The notes under the pieces were generated by a model. That model was not told the origin of the DNA. It did no database searches and saw nothing but the letters and a program-made list of their open reading frames with translations. A stretch of DNA of 45,588 nt from Thermoplasmata archaeon UBA184 (GTDB taxonomy: Archaea; Thermoplasmatota; Thermoplasmata; Lutacidiplasmatales; UBA184): positions 45,578-91,165 of the forward strand of contig DAEB01000024.1 in assembly GCA_002495185.1 (NCBI GenBank), given 5' to 3'. This document shows, in pieces, positions 8,314-15,580 of the stretch. Numbering within the stretch: position 1 is the first letter of the stretch; every line of letters begins with the position of its first letter. Made by a program: the position numbers and the translations under genes.

Positions 8314-9159
8314 TCACCTCGCCGACCGCTGACCCCCGGGTGGGTCCCGCTCCCGAACCGCGTCGGAACCATGGGACGGACCAATCCCGAAGGCAGGCGC
8401 TCCCAGCCGGATCACAGCGTATACGGCGAGAAATGCCCCGAGGCCAGCAGCGAGCGCGACGAGGAGGCCCCCCGGGACCAGGAGGACCGCGACGACCGCA
8501 CAGAACGCGGCGAAGCTGAACAGGCCGACGAGAAGCCCGTTCAGGAACACGTAGACGGGGGCCGGTCCGAGCCGGGAGTGCGTGAAGATCACGAGAGTAA
8601 TGGTGAACACGGGAATCGGGCTCAAGAGGCCGCTCAGTCTCGGCCCGAGAGCGACCGCCGAGGTAGTGACGCCGAACACGAGGAGCGCGGCCAGGGCCAT
8701 CCGAACTGGGATCTCCCACTTCGGCATCGCTGCGACCGGCGACCGGGCGTTTGGACGAGGGACGATCAAGAGAACAATCACGATGGCGAGCAGCGCGCCG
8801 GTGAGCCCGCCGATCAGGTTCACCGGAAGTACGCTGAGGACGAGCGTAGAGGCGACGAACCCGCCCGAGGCCAACGCGAGGCAGGCCGGCCACGGGAAGC
8901 GCGTCGCGGAGCGACCGTACCCGACCGCGAAGACTCCCAGTGAGACGATCCCGGCGAGGGCGCCGAGCGCGGCCGTGGCCGCGAAAGCGGTGCCCTCGGT
9001 GACCGTGAGCACGACCAGGATTGTGCCCGTATTGATGGGAAGGGAGACGAGCCATCCGGCGGCCCGGTGACCGTAGACGAGGGACGCCACGCTCACAACT
9101 CCGACAAAGGCGGGGGCGATCGCCACCCGCAGGAGGAGAAGTTCCGTGGACGGGTTCAC
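8314..9159 (-). CDS. Polytopic membrane protein with internal repeat, unknown function
   Basis: A 281-residue protein with about eight or nine hydrophobic segments and little soluble sequence. The halves look related: GWLVSLPINTGTILVVLTVT in the first resembles SGLLSPIPVFTITLVIFTHS in the second. This suggests an inverted or tandem duplication like that of many small transporters. I placed the start at GTG 9159, where hydrophobic sequence begins and a GAGGT Shine-Dalgarno sits at normal distance. The open frame continues to 9594, but that extension is Arg/Pro/Gly-rich, reads through the divergent methyltransferase gene and is rejected. No family was recognised. It follows a divergent promoter region and precedes ubiD by ~140 bases. 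Confidence 0.7.
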   Translation of the reverse strand: MNPSTELLLLRVAIAPAFVGVVSVASLVYGHRAAGWLVSLPINTGTILVVLTVTEGTAFAATAALGALAGIVSLGVFAVGYGRSATRFPWPACLALASGGFVASTLVLSVLPVNLIGGLTGALLAIVIVLLIVPRPNARSPVAAMPKWEIPVRMALAALLVFGVTTSAVALGPRLSGLLSPIPVFTITLVIFTHSRLGPAPVYVFLNGLLVGLFSFAAFCAVVAVLLVPGGLLVALAAGLGAFLAVYAVIRLGAPAFGIGPSHGSDAVRERDPPGGQRSAR

Positions 9160-9351
9160 CGGGGAGCGACCTCGTCCTCCCGGGGCTCGGTCCGTATTAA
9201 CCTCGCCCGGCGGCGTCGTCCGCCCGCCAGGTTGCGGCGTTCTTGGGCACCGGACGGGCCAAAGGGGCTTTCCGTTGGGTCGCTCTGTGGAGCCCCATCC
9301 GGAACCGGCCCCCAAGGTCCTCCCTCGGCTCCGATAGAGCGAGAACACCGA

Positions 9352-10017
9352 ATGCCAGAAGATCGGACGCGGAAGGCTTCCGGCGGGAGCTCGAAGGAGA
9401 GCCGCGCTCAGTGGCAAGCAACGTACGAACGTACCCCGTACGACCAGCTCCCGTGGTTTGACCCGGGACCGAGCCTCGGCGTGGTGCGAGCCGTCGAGGA
9501 AGGGTTCCTGCCGATGACCGGCGCGGTCCTCGACGTCGGTTGCGGGGCGGGTTCGAACGTTCTCTACCTCGCGGGGCTCGGCTATCGCGCCCACGGCATC
9601 GACCTCTCCCCGGGTGCGGTCGTCGCCGCTCGAGCGCGCGCGGAGCGAGAAGGCCTCAAGGTGGACGTGCAGGAGGGAGACGCTCTCGCACTACGGTTCG
9701 CCGACGAGTCGATCGACGCTCTCGTCGACAACGGTTGCTTCCACACGATTCCGATCGGCCGGAGAAGGAGGTACGCCTCGGAGGTTCACCGGGTCCTGCG
9801 GCCCGATGGTCGCTTTGTGCTGTCGTGGGTCGCGCGGGAGCACACGTCCGAGCGAGGTCCGCCGCATCGCCCCTCTCTCCGCGAGGTCACCGAGCTCCTG
9901 GAGTCCCGCTTCCTCTTCGTGCGGACGGGGTTCCGTCCCGGCGGAGAGGACGACGGTCCCTCGGTCTACTTCGCGTTCCTCGCGCGCCGGACCGAGCCGT
10001 ATCCCCCGCAGCGCTAG
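9352..10017 (+). CDS. Class I SAM-dependent methyltransferase
   Basis: A 221-residue Rossmann-type methyltransferase. Motif I is VLDVGCGAGSN, motif II the acidic end of YRAHGIDLSPGAV, and the post-motif region is EGDALALRFADESIDALVDNG. The LRPDGRFVLSW strand completes the core fold. The N-terminus is WQATYERTPYDQLPWFDPGP, a pattern seen in small-molecule and thiol/chalcogen methyltransferases of the TPMT/Tehb-like group; the substrate cannot be assigned. The ATG at 9352 gives the natural length. It is divergent from the membrane protein gene, and DTD2 follows on the same strand after ~110 bases. Confidence 0.82.
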   Translation: MPEDRTRKASGGSSKESRAQWQATYERTPYDQLPWFDPGPSLGVVRAVEEGFLPMTGAVLDVGCGAGSNVLYLAGLGYRAHGIDLSPGAVVAARARAEREGLKVDVQEGDALALRFADESIDALVDNGCFHTIPIGRRRRYASEVHRVLRPDGRFVLSWVAREHTSERGPPHRPSLREVTELLESRFLFVRTGFRPGGEDDGPSVYFAFLARRTEPYPPQR

Positions 10018-10129
10018 CGGGATTCCCCGGCCCAAAGTTCGACCGCCGAGGGCCGGCGGGGACGGAGATTCCGGCGTCCCGGACAGGCTCTTGAACAACT
10101 CGCGGCTAGAGCGTCCGTTGTCGGATGAG

Positions 10130-10984
10130 GTGCTGATCGTCCTCGCAGAAGATGACCCGGTCGCCGGCGCGGTCGCCGGGGTCTGGGGAACTCTTCCCGC
10201 AACCGGGCTTCACGTCGATGGAGCGCCGGTCCGAACGCTCGCCCCGGGGTTCTTGGCCCTTCGACGCCCGGGGTCCCACATCCGCGACGACGGCCTGGAT
10301 GCTCGACTCCCCGGGACCCTCCGCGAGGCGAAGCCGGTCCTCGTATTCCCGAGCATTCACCGGAGCGAACAGAACGTTCCGTCGTTGACCGTCCATCCGC
10401 TCGGAAACCCCGGACCGGACGCCCGGCTCGGCGGACGACCCTGCACGCTCGTCCCGACCGACCCGCTCCGAATGGCATCCGCCCTGCGCGTTCTGGACGA
10501 AGGCGCCCGGGCGATCGGTTGGGACGCCACCTTCGAATCCACGCACCACGGACCATTCCTTGAATCGCCGGCGTTCTTCGTCGAGGTTGGGTACGCCGAC
10601 CTTCCCCACCCGCCGACGGAGGCCGTGCGGGTGCTCGCCGAAGCGATCCCGCGGATCCGGCCCGACGCCCGGGACCGGGTCGCTCTGGGCGTCGGCGGGG
10701 GCCACTACGCGCCGCACTTTACGGAGCTCGCACTCGCCCGATGCTGGGCCTTCGGCCACCTCATCTCCCGACACTCTCTCGCGACCATCGACCGCGCGAC
10801 CGCCGAAAGCGCCTACGCCCAATCCGGTCGGGCCGAAGGGATCGTCTACGCGCGGGCCCAGGACGCGGGCCACCCGTCGATCGCGGGGCTCGCTCCGCGA
10901 CTCCGAGACCAGGACGCTCCGCCGCGGGACGTTCGAGAAGGAGCGGGCGCTACGGGCGCCGCTCGTTCTGCTTCTGGAACATGA
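10130..10984 (+). CDS. dtdA: D-aminoacyl-tRNA deacylase, archaeal DTD2 type
   Basis: Hydrolyses D-amino acids mischarged on tRNA, a translation proofreading factor of archaea and plants; 284 aa. Conserved family blocks appear in order: VFPSIHRSEQNVPSLTVHPLGN, FESTHHGPFLESPAFFVEVG, GVGGGHYAPHFTELAL and FGHLISRH. The His-rich motifs are the likely metal site. The start is uncertain: GTG 10130 gives the usual short N-terminus (LIVLAEDDP), while TTG at 10118 or 10091 are alternatives. The open frame continues far upstream through the methyltransferase gene in another frame, and that part is not coding. The 3' end overlaps the convergent ribbon-helix-helix gene by 35 bases. Confidence 0.9.
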   Translation: MLIVLAEDDPVAGAVAGVWGTLPATGLHVDGAPVRTLAPGFLALRRPGSHIRDDGLDARLPGTLREAKPVLVFPSIHRSEQNVPSLTVHPLGNPGPDARLGGRPCTLVPTDPLRMASALRVLDEGARAIGWDATFESTHHGPFLESPAFFVEVGYADLPHPPTEAVRVLAEAIPRIRPDARDRVALGVGGGHYAPHFTELALARCWAFGHLISRHSLATIDRATAESAYAQSGRAEGIVYARAQDAGHPSIAGLAPRLRDQDAPPRDVREGAGATGAARSASGT

Positions 10985-11207
10985 TGGCGCCGGACCGGTA
11001 GACCGCCTTTCCCAGGCGAACGCTCTGGGTCGACGCGACGCTCGGGGACCTCTCGGCGAGCATCAGGCTCTCGACGATCTGGCGGAAGAGGGCGCTCTGG
11101 TTGATCTCGGGATGGCGGTCCAGGAAAGCGCTCTCCTCGGGAGTGATGGTGATGTTCTTCCTCAGCATCCCGTGAGGACCGACCTCTAGCTTCGGGCGCG
11201 ACGGCAT
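10950..11207 (-). CDS. Small ribbon-helix-helix-like DNA-binding protein
   Basis: An 85-residue protein. Its centre has the ribbon-helix-helix layout: a short strand (RKNITITPEESAFL) followed by two helices (INQSALFRQIVESLMLA). The C-terminal ~35 residues are basic and unassigned. The ATG at 11207 is supported by a TATA box centred 25 bases upstream (minus-strand CTTATAC, 11229-11235), so the message is probably leaderless. A palindrome over the TATA box suggests it controls its own promoter. It is convergent with dtdA (35-base 3' overlap). No toxin partner is adjacent, so a solitary regulator is more likely than an antitoxin. Confidence 0.7.
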   Translation of the reverse strand: MPSRPKLEVGPHGMLRKNITITPEESAFLDRHPEINQSALFRQIVESLMLAERSPSVASTQSVRLGKAVYRSGAIMFQKQNERRP

Positions 11208-11220
11208 GCGCACCGGGATG

Positions 11221-11236
11221 ACTTACACGTATAAGT
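11221..11236. promoter_or_regulatory. Palindrome overlapping TATA box, candidate autoregulatory operator
   Basis: The 16 bases ACTTACACGTATAAGT form an inverted repeat, arms ACTTA and TAAGT around six bases. The right arm is also the TATA box of the ribbon-helix-helix gene (minus strand). A protein bound here would block TBP. Ribbon-helix-helix dimers usually bind such short palindromes; the link to this protein is inference. Confidence 0.45.
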
Positions 11237-11267
11237 GCGTATTGCTGCGCGCCGGGAAGGACCGGGT

Positions 11268-12539
11268 CTACCGAGCCATGAGCGGCCCGGCCACGACGGT
11301 CGTGGCGTTCCGCTCGTCCATGGCGCGCGCGACCGCGGCCCGGAGGTCGTCGGGGGTGACCGTGCGAAGGAGCGAGGACCATCGAAGAAGGAAGTCGGGG
11401 GGCTGCCGGTGGTAGGCGACCTCGACCGCGAGTTCGTGAGCTTCGGCGGTCGTCTCGAGGGCGAGGGGAATCTCGCCGATCGAGCTCTCTCGGACCTCGC
11501 GGAGCTCGGTCGCGGGGACAGGCCGTCGGGAGATCTCCTGGATCTCGTGATGGAGCATGCCGAGGACCTTCTCATACCGTTCCGGTCCGGTGCCCGCGCC
11601 GACCGACCAGTACCCTCCGAACCGCATCGCCTCGAGCTCGCTCGACGCATGGTAGACGAGGCCCCCCCGTTCCCGCACCCGCTGGAACAGCCGACTCAAC
11701 TGCGCGCGCCCTCCCAGGACCTCGTTCGCGAGAAAGGCGGCCGGGTAGTCCGGGTCGGAGCGAGCGACCGAGTTGCCACCGATGCGGATCTCGACCTGCG
11801 ACCGCCCCCTCAGGTTCACGTCCAGCCGACGGGGTCGATGAGAACGCACCGGCGGCATCGGGAGGTCAGGACCCCCGGTCTCGGGAATCGACGAGAAGAG
11901 GTGGCCCGCCACGGATTCCACCGATCGAAGATGGGCGGGCACCGTCGCGACCAGAAGCGCTTCCCCGCTCAGGTAGTGCCGGTGGTGAAAATTCCGAAGC
12001 GTTTCGGTCGTGACCCGGCCCACCGACCGAGCTGTCCCCAGTCCGGCGGTCCGGTAGGGATGACCGGACGGAAAGGTGGCCCGGAAAAGCTCCCGGTCGG
12101 CCCGGCTGGCCGGTTGGCTTACCTCCCGGAGCTGGCGCTCGGCCATCTGACGCCGTACCCGCTCGAGGTCATCGGCAGCGAACCGGGGACGCAGCACGAC
12201 CTCCGCGAGCAAGCGAAGGAGGCGTCGCCAATCCTCCGAGGGACCCCAGATCGTGACCTCCGCCGATTCCGGGGCACATTCGCTGGTCAGAGTCGCCCCG
12301 GCCCGGTCCAGATAGCGTGCGAGTTCGATCCGGTCGTACGGCCCGGCGCCGCTCGGTAGTAGGTAGCTCGCAATCCGGGCGGTTCCTTCCTCTCCCCGTC
12401 GGTCGAAGCCCCACCCGGCCGGACCGATGTACGTGGCCGAGAAGCTCGCGGCACCGGGCGGGGGCGGTTGACGAACGATCGAAAGCCCGTTCGCGAGAGC
12501 GCCGTACTCGAGTCGCAGTGGGTCGGTCGAGCTAGTCAT
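11268..12539 (-). CDS. M16 peptidase family, non-catalytic subunit
   Basis: A 423-residue insulinase-fold protein whose zinc-binding HxxEH motif is replaced: RRGEEGTARIASYLL stands where the active subunit has the motif. It keeps the C-terminal Arg/Tyr pair (RGGLVYHAS) that binds substrate backbone in the partner subunit of heterodimeric bacterial M16B proteases and mitochondrial processing peptidase. It probably pairs with the catalytic subunit encoded just upstream. ATG 12539 overlaps the end of that gene by 8 bases and has a good GGGAGGT Shine-Dalgarno. Upstream in-frame ATGs would only duplicate sequence read in the other frame. Confidence 0.87.
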   Translation of the reverse strand: MTSSTDPLRLEYGALANGLSIVRQPPPPGAASFSATYIGPAGWGFDRRGEEGTARIASYLLPSGAGPYDRIELARYLDRAGATLTSECAPESAEVTIWGPSEDWRRLLRLLAEVVLRPRFAADDLERVRRQMAERQLREVSQPASRADRELFRATFPSGHPYRTAGLGTARSVGRVTTETLRNFHHRHYLSGEALLVATVPAHLRSVESVAGHLFSSIPETGGPDLPMPPVRSHRPRRLDVNLRGRSQVEIRIGGNSVARSDPDYPAAFLANEVLGGRAQLSRLFQRVRERGGLVYHASSELEAMRFGGYWSVGAGTGPERYEKVLGMLHHEIQEISRRPVPATELREVRESSIGEIPLALETTAEAHELAVEVAYHRQPPDFLLRWSSLLRTVTPDDLRAAVARAMDERNATTVVAGPLMAR

Positions 12540-13851
12540 CGCTGGGACCTCCCGTCGGCTCGTACCGTACCACGACTCGTGCATCCGGGGTGAGAAACGT
12601 GCGGGCGGCATCGCGGACCGCCCGGGGGGTCACGCGCAGCAGCCGGTCGTACAGTCGGTCCTCGAGGTCGAGGGAGTGCAGGGTCGAGAAGTAGCCGATT
12701 CGAAACCCCGTGCTGGTCGCCCCCTCGTAGGAGAGCGCCGCTCCCCGCCGGATCCGGGTCCGAACGTCGCTCATCTCTCGTGCGGTCGGACCGCGACGAC
12801 GGAGTTCATCGACGGTCCGTTCGACCGCGTTCTCGAGCCGGTTCAGGTCGACCCCGGCCGCCGCCTGGGCCTGGACAGTGAAGAGGCTCGGATAGACCCG
12901 TGGGCTCCAGCCGCTGGTGGCGCGCACGGCGAGCCCCTTCTCGACGAGAGAGCGGTACAGCCGCGCGGTGGGGTGCTCTCGTCGTCCCCGCCAGACCACC
13001 CCGGCGGAGAAGACCCGACTTTCGCCCCCCAAGACCGTGTCCAGGACCAGCAACGCGGGGGTCTGCTCGTTCGCAAGCGGTGGAGACCGCCATCCGACCT
13101 GGAGGTACGGCGTCGTGCCGGGACCCCGAAGCACGGCCCGTCGTTCTCCCGAGGGCGGGGGCTCGACCTCCCGAACTGCCACATCGTCTCCCCACGCGGG
13201 CAAACGGGAGAACCTCCGGCGCACCTCCCCCTCGGTGGGTCGGGGGTCGAACCCGCCGGCGATCACGAGCACGGCGTTCCGGGGGCCGTAGAATCTCCGG
13301 TAGTACTCGCGAAGCTGGTCGGCCGTCATCTGCTCGATGTCGCCTCGACGACCCAGAACCTCCCAGCGGTACGGATGGACCCGAAACGCGAGCTGGAAGA
13401 GCTCCTCCTCGACTCGGAACTCGGGCCAGTTCTCGTTCCCCTCCCGCTCGGAATGGATCACGGTTCGCTCCCGCGCGACCTCCTCCTCCGTGATCGCGGC
13501 CCGGGTCATCCGGTCGGATTCGAACCGGAGCGGGAGCGAAAGATGCTCGCGGGGAACCGTCGTGAAATACGCGGTGAAGTCGGTGTCCGTGAAGGCGTTG
13601 ATCTCGCCGCCGACCAGAAGGACGGATCGCTCCACCGCTCCTTTCGGAAAGCGAGGGGACCCTTCGAACAGCATGTGCTCTACCCAATGAGAGGCGCCCG
13701 TAATCCCCGGATGTTCGTTCTTCGAGCCGACGCGATACCAGACCCAGACGCTCACCGTCGGGCTCTCAAGAGTGGGGGCCAGGAGAACGCGCAGGCCGTT
13801 CGAAAGGACGAACGACCTCACTCGTGGACGGCGGACCCCGTCCGGGACCAT
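12532..13851 (-). CDS. M16 zinc peptidase, catalytic subunit
   Basis: A 439-residue insulinase-family protease. The zinc motif HWVEH sits in ASHWVEHMLFEG, and the third ligand Glu about 75 residues on is in the ERTVIHSEREGNENWPE region. Two M16 half-domains are present; the second contains the usual VLDTVLGG...RLYRSLVEKGLA stretch. There is no signal peptide, so a cytoplasmic role in peptide clearance is likely. Start ATG 13851 is 27 bases from a TTATAA box, fitting leaderless transcription. It forms a two-gene operon with the degenerate subunit and is divergent from the lipid operon. Confidence 0.92.
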   Translation of the reverse strand: MVPDGVRRPRVRSFVLSNGLRVLLAPTLESPTVSVWVWYRVGSKNEHPGITGASHWVEHMLFEGSPRFPKGAVERSVLLVGGEINAFTDTDFTAYFTTVPREHLSLPLRFESDRMTRAAITEEEVARERTVIHSEREGNENWPEFRVEEELFQLAFRVHPYRWEVLGRRGDIEQMTADQLREYYRRFYGPRNAVLVIAGGFDPRPTEGEVRRRFSRLPAWGDDVAVREVEPPPSGERRAVLRGPGTTPYLQVGWRSPPLANEQTPALLVLDTVLGGESRVFSAGVVWRGRREHPTARLYRSLVEKGLAVRATSGWSPRVYPSLFTVQAQAAAGVDLNRLENAVERTVDELRRRGPTAREMSDVRTRIRRGAALSYEGATSTGFRIGYFSTLHSLDLEDRLYDRLLRVTPRAVRDAARTFLTPDARVVVRYEPTGGPSDD

Positions 13852-13875
13852 CGGTCCAGCGCCAGCGTTCGGCCC

Positions 13876-13881
13876 TTATAA
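13876..13881 (-). promoter_or_regulatory. TATA box of the M16 peptidase operon
   Basis: TTATAA (self-complementary) is centred about 27 bases before ATG 13851, the leaderless spacing. It lies in the 116-base divergent region shared with the lipid operon. Confidence 0.55.
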
Positions 13882-13937
13882 CGCGCCCGTCAACCCGTCG
13901 AATTCTGCCGGGGGCCGCATCCCGTTCCGACACAACC

Positions 13938-13944
13938 GTTAAGC
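13938..13944 (+). promoter_or_regulatory. TATA-like box of the ether-lipid operon
   Basis: GTTAAGC is centred about 27 bases before GTG 13968. It is weaker than the neighbouring divergent TTATAA, but the spacing matches the other leaderless starts here. Confidence 0.4.
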
Positions 13945-13967
13945 GAGAGGCTCGGCCATCGGCCCCC

Positions 13968-14816
13968 GTGCATCCCGCGCTCCGCCTGGTGCGCGCCGGC
14001 AACCTGGTCGTCTCGTTCGTCGGAACGGTCGTGGGAGGGCTGGTGGCCCGCGGCACCGGCCTCCCGACTCCGATCTCCTTCTGGGTGTTCGTGCTCCTGG
14101 CCGCGACGTCCACCGCGCTCGTGACCGCCGGAGGGAACGTCCTCAACGACGTCCTCGACGTGGAGGGCGACCGAACGAACCATCCGGACCGCCCGCTGGT
14201 GACCGGGGAGGTTTCGGTCCCGGCCGCGCGAACGCTGGCGTCGGTCCTGTTCGTGATGGGGGTCGCGGTCGCCGTTCCGGTCGCGTGGGAGGAGCCGCTC
14301 GTGGCGGTGATCCTGGCGGCGGCGGTCGGGTTGCTTCTGGCGTACGAGTTCCGGTTCAAAGGCGCGGGTTTCGTGGGGAACCTCACGGTTGCCTTTCTCA
14401 CGGGGGCCGTATTCCTCTACGGGGGGGCGGCGGCGGGCAATGCGGTCGTCCTCGTCCCGTTCGCCTCGATGGCGTTCCTCGCGACCTTGAGCCGGGAGGT
14501 CATCAAGGACATGGAAGACGTTCGCGGGGACGTTGGGAGAGCCACCCTCCCTCAGCGTTTCGGGCTCGGGACGGCGACCCGGGTCGCCCGCGCTTCGGTC
14601 GCGGGGGGGATCGCCCTCAGCGTCGCGCCGCTCGCGTGGTTCGTGGCCCCGCTATCGATGGTGGGGATTATCTACATCGGCCTGGTCGGGGCGGCCGACG
14701 CGATCTTCGTCGTGTCGGTCGCGTTCCTCCCCGCGCGGTTGCACTACGAGCAGACCATGAGCAAGCTGGCGATGACCGTGGCCCTCTTCGCGTTCCTCGC
14801 GGTGGCGTTCCGGTGA
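13968..14816 (+). CDS. Digeranylgeranylglyceryl phosphate synthase (UbiA family)
   Basis: Adds the second geranylgeranyl chain to GGGP, making the archaeal diether lipid core; an integral membrane prenyltransferase of 282 aa. Both Asp-rich Mg/diphosphate motifs of the UbiA superfamily are present: NDVLDVEGDRTNHPDRPL (residues ~61-78) and DMEDVRGD in the second half. About eight or nine hydrophobic helices surround them. The GTG at 13968 follows a TATA-like element at leaderless distance. It is the first gene of a seven-gene operon, and the next gene (GGGP synthase, overlapping by GTGA) supplies its substrate. That context separates it from quinone-type UbiA enzymes. Confidence 0.93.
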   Translation: MHPALRLVRAGNLVVSFVGTVVGGLVARGTGLPTPISFWVFVLLAATSTALVTAGGNVLNDVLDVEGDRTNHPDRPLVTGEVSVPAARTLASVLFVMGVAVAVPVAWEEPLVAVILAAAVGLLLAYEFRFKGAGFVGNLTVAFLTGAVFLYGGAAAGNAVVLVPFASMAFLATLSREVIKDMEDVRGDVGRATLPQRFGLGTATRVARASVAGGIALSVAPLAWFVAPLSMVGIIYIGLVGAADAIFVVSVAFLPARLHYEQTMSKLAMTVALFAFLAVAFR

Positions 14817-15580
14817 CGCTCCCTCCTTCGCCCGGGCGAGTGGAACGGTACATCGAAGACCAGCTGGCCGGCGGCCCTCTCCACTTCACCCTCATCGACC
14901 CGGACAAGTCGCGCGGGGCGAAGGCGGCCGAGGTTTCCCGGGGAGCGGTCGCGCTCGGTAGCCATGCGATCCTTCTCGGCGGGTCGACCGGCATCTCGCG
15001 GGAGGTCATGGGCGAGGCGGCGCGGGCCATCAAATCGGCGGTGAGCATTCCGGCGATCATCTTCCCCGAGGGCCCCGGGTCGCTCACGCCCGATGCCGAC
15101 GCGGTCCTGTTCATGAGTCTCCTGAACTCGCGCAACCTCGACCTTGTAATTCGGACCCACGCCCGCTCTTCCTCGACGGTGCGACGCATGTCGCTCGAAG
15201 CGATCCCGATGGGCTACCTCGTGATCGCCCCGGGCATGCGCGTCGGGGAAGTGGGGGCGGTCGACCCGGTCCCGCGGGACGACCTCGCCAGTGCGACCGG
15301 GTACGCGCTCGCGGCGGAGCTCCTCGGAATGCACTTCGTGTACCTGGAAGCGGGCTCGGGCGCCCCGTCGCCCGTGCCGACGGAGATGGTCCGGGCGGTC
15401 CGGGAGGCGGTCCGCGTGCCCCTTATCGTCGGCGGTGGCATCCGTTCCGGTCCGGACGCGAAGGCCCTCCTGGGCGCGGGGGCGGACATCTTGGTGACCG
15501 GGACGATCACCGAGGAGGAAGGGCTCGGAGCCTCGTTCCACGCGATCCTCGAGGAGGTGCGGCATGCCCGACGCAGGTAA
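14813..15580 (+). CDS. Geranylgeranylglyceryl phosphate synthase
   Basis: Joins geranylgeranyl diphosphate to sn-glycerol 1-phosphate, the first committed ether-bond step of archaeal lipids; a soluble TIM-barrel enzyme of 255 aa. Family blocks: HFTLIDPDK, LLGGSTGIS, FPEGPGSLTPDADAVLFMSLLN, FVYLEAGSGAP and VGGGIRSG (phosphate loop). GTG 14813 overlaps the UbiA stop as GTGA and gives the natural N-terminus. The 3' end overlaps the DUF2070 gene by 17 bases. The long frame upstream of 14813 is an antiparallel-like shadow of UbiA. Confidence 0.95.
   Translation: MTLPPSPGRVERYIEDQLAGGPLHFTLIDPDKSRGAKAAEVSRGAVALGSHAILLGGSTGISREVMGEAARAIKSAVSIPAIIFPEGPGSLTPDADAVLFMSLLNSRNLDLVIRTHARSSSTVRRMSLEAIPMGYLVIAPGMRVGEVGAVDPVPRDDLASATGYALAAELLGMHFVYLEAGSGAPSPVPTEMVRAVREAVRVPLIVGGGIRSGPDAKALLGAGADILVTGTITEEEGLGASFHAILEEVRHARRR

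Noticed and set aside
8171..9055. N-terminal extension of the UbiD frame
   Set aside because: Arg/Pro/Gly-rich, no homology-like pattern, and it overlaps the membrane protein gene on the same strand; the family start is at 8170.
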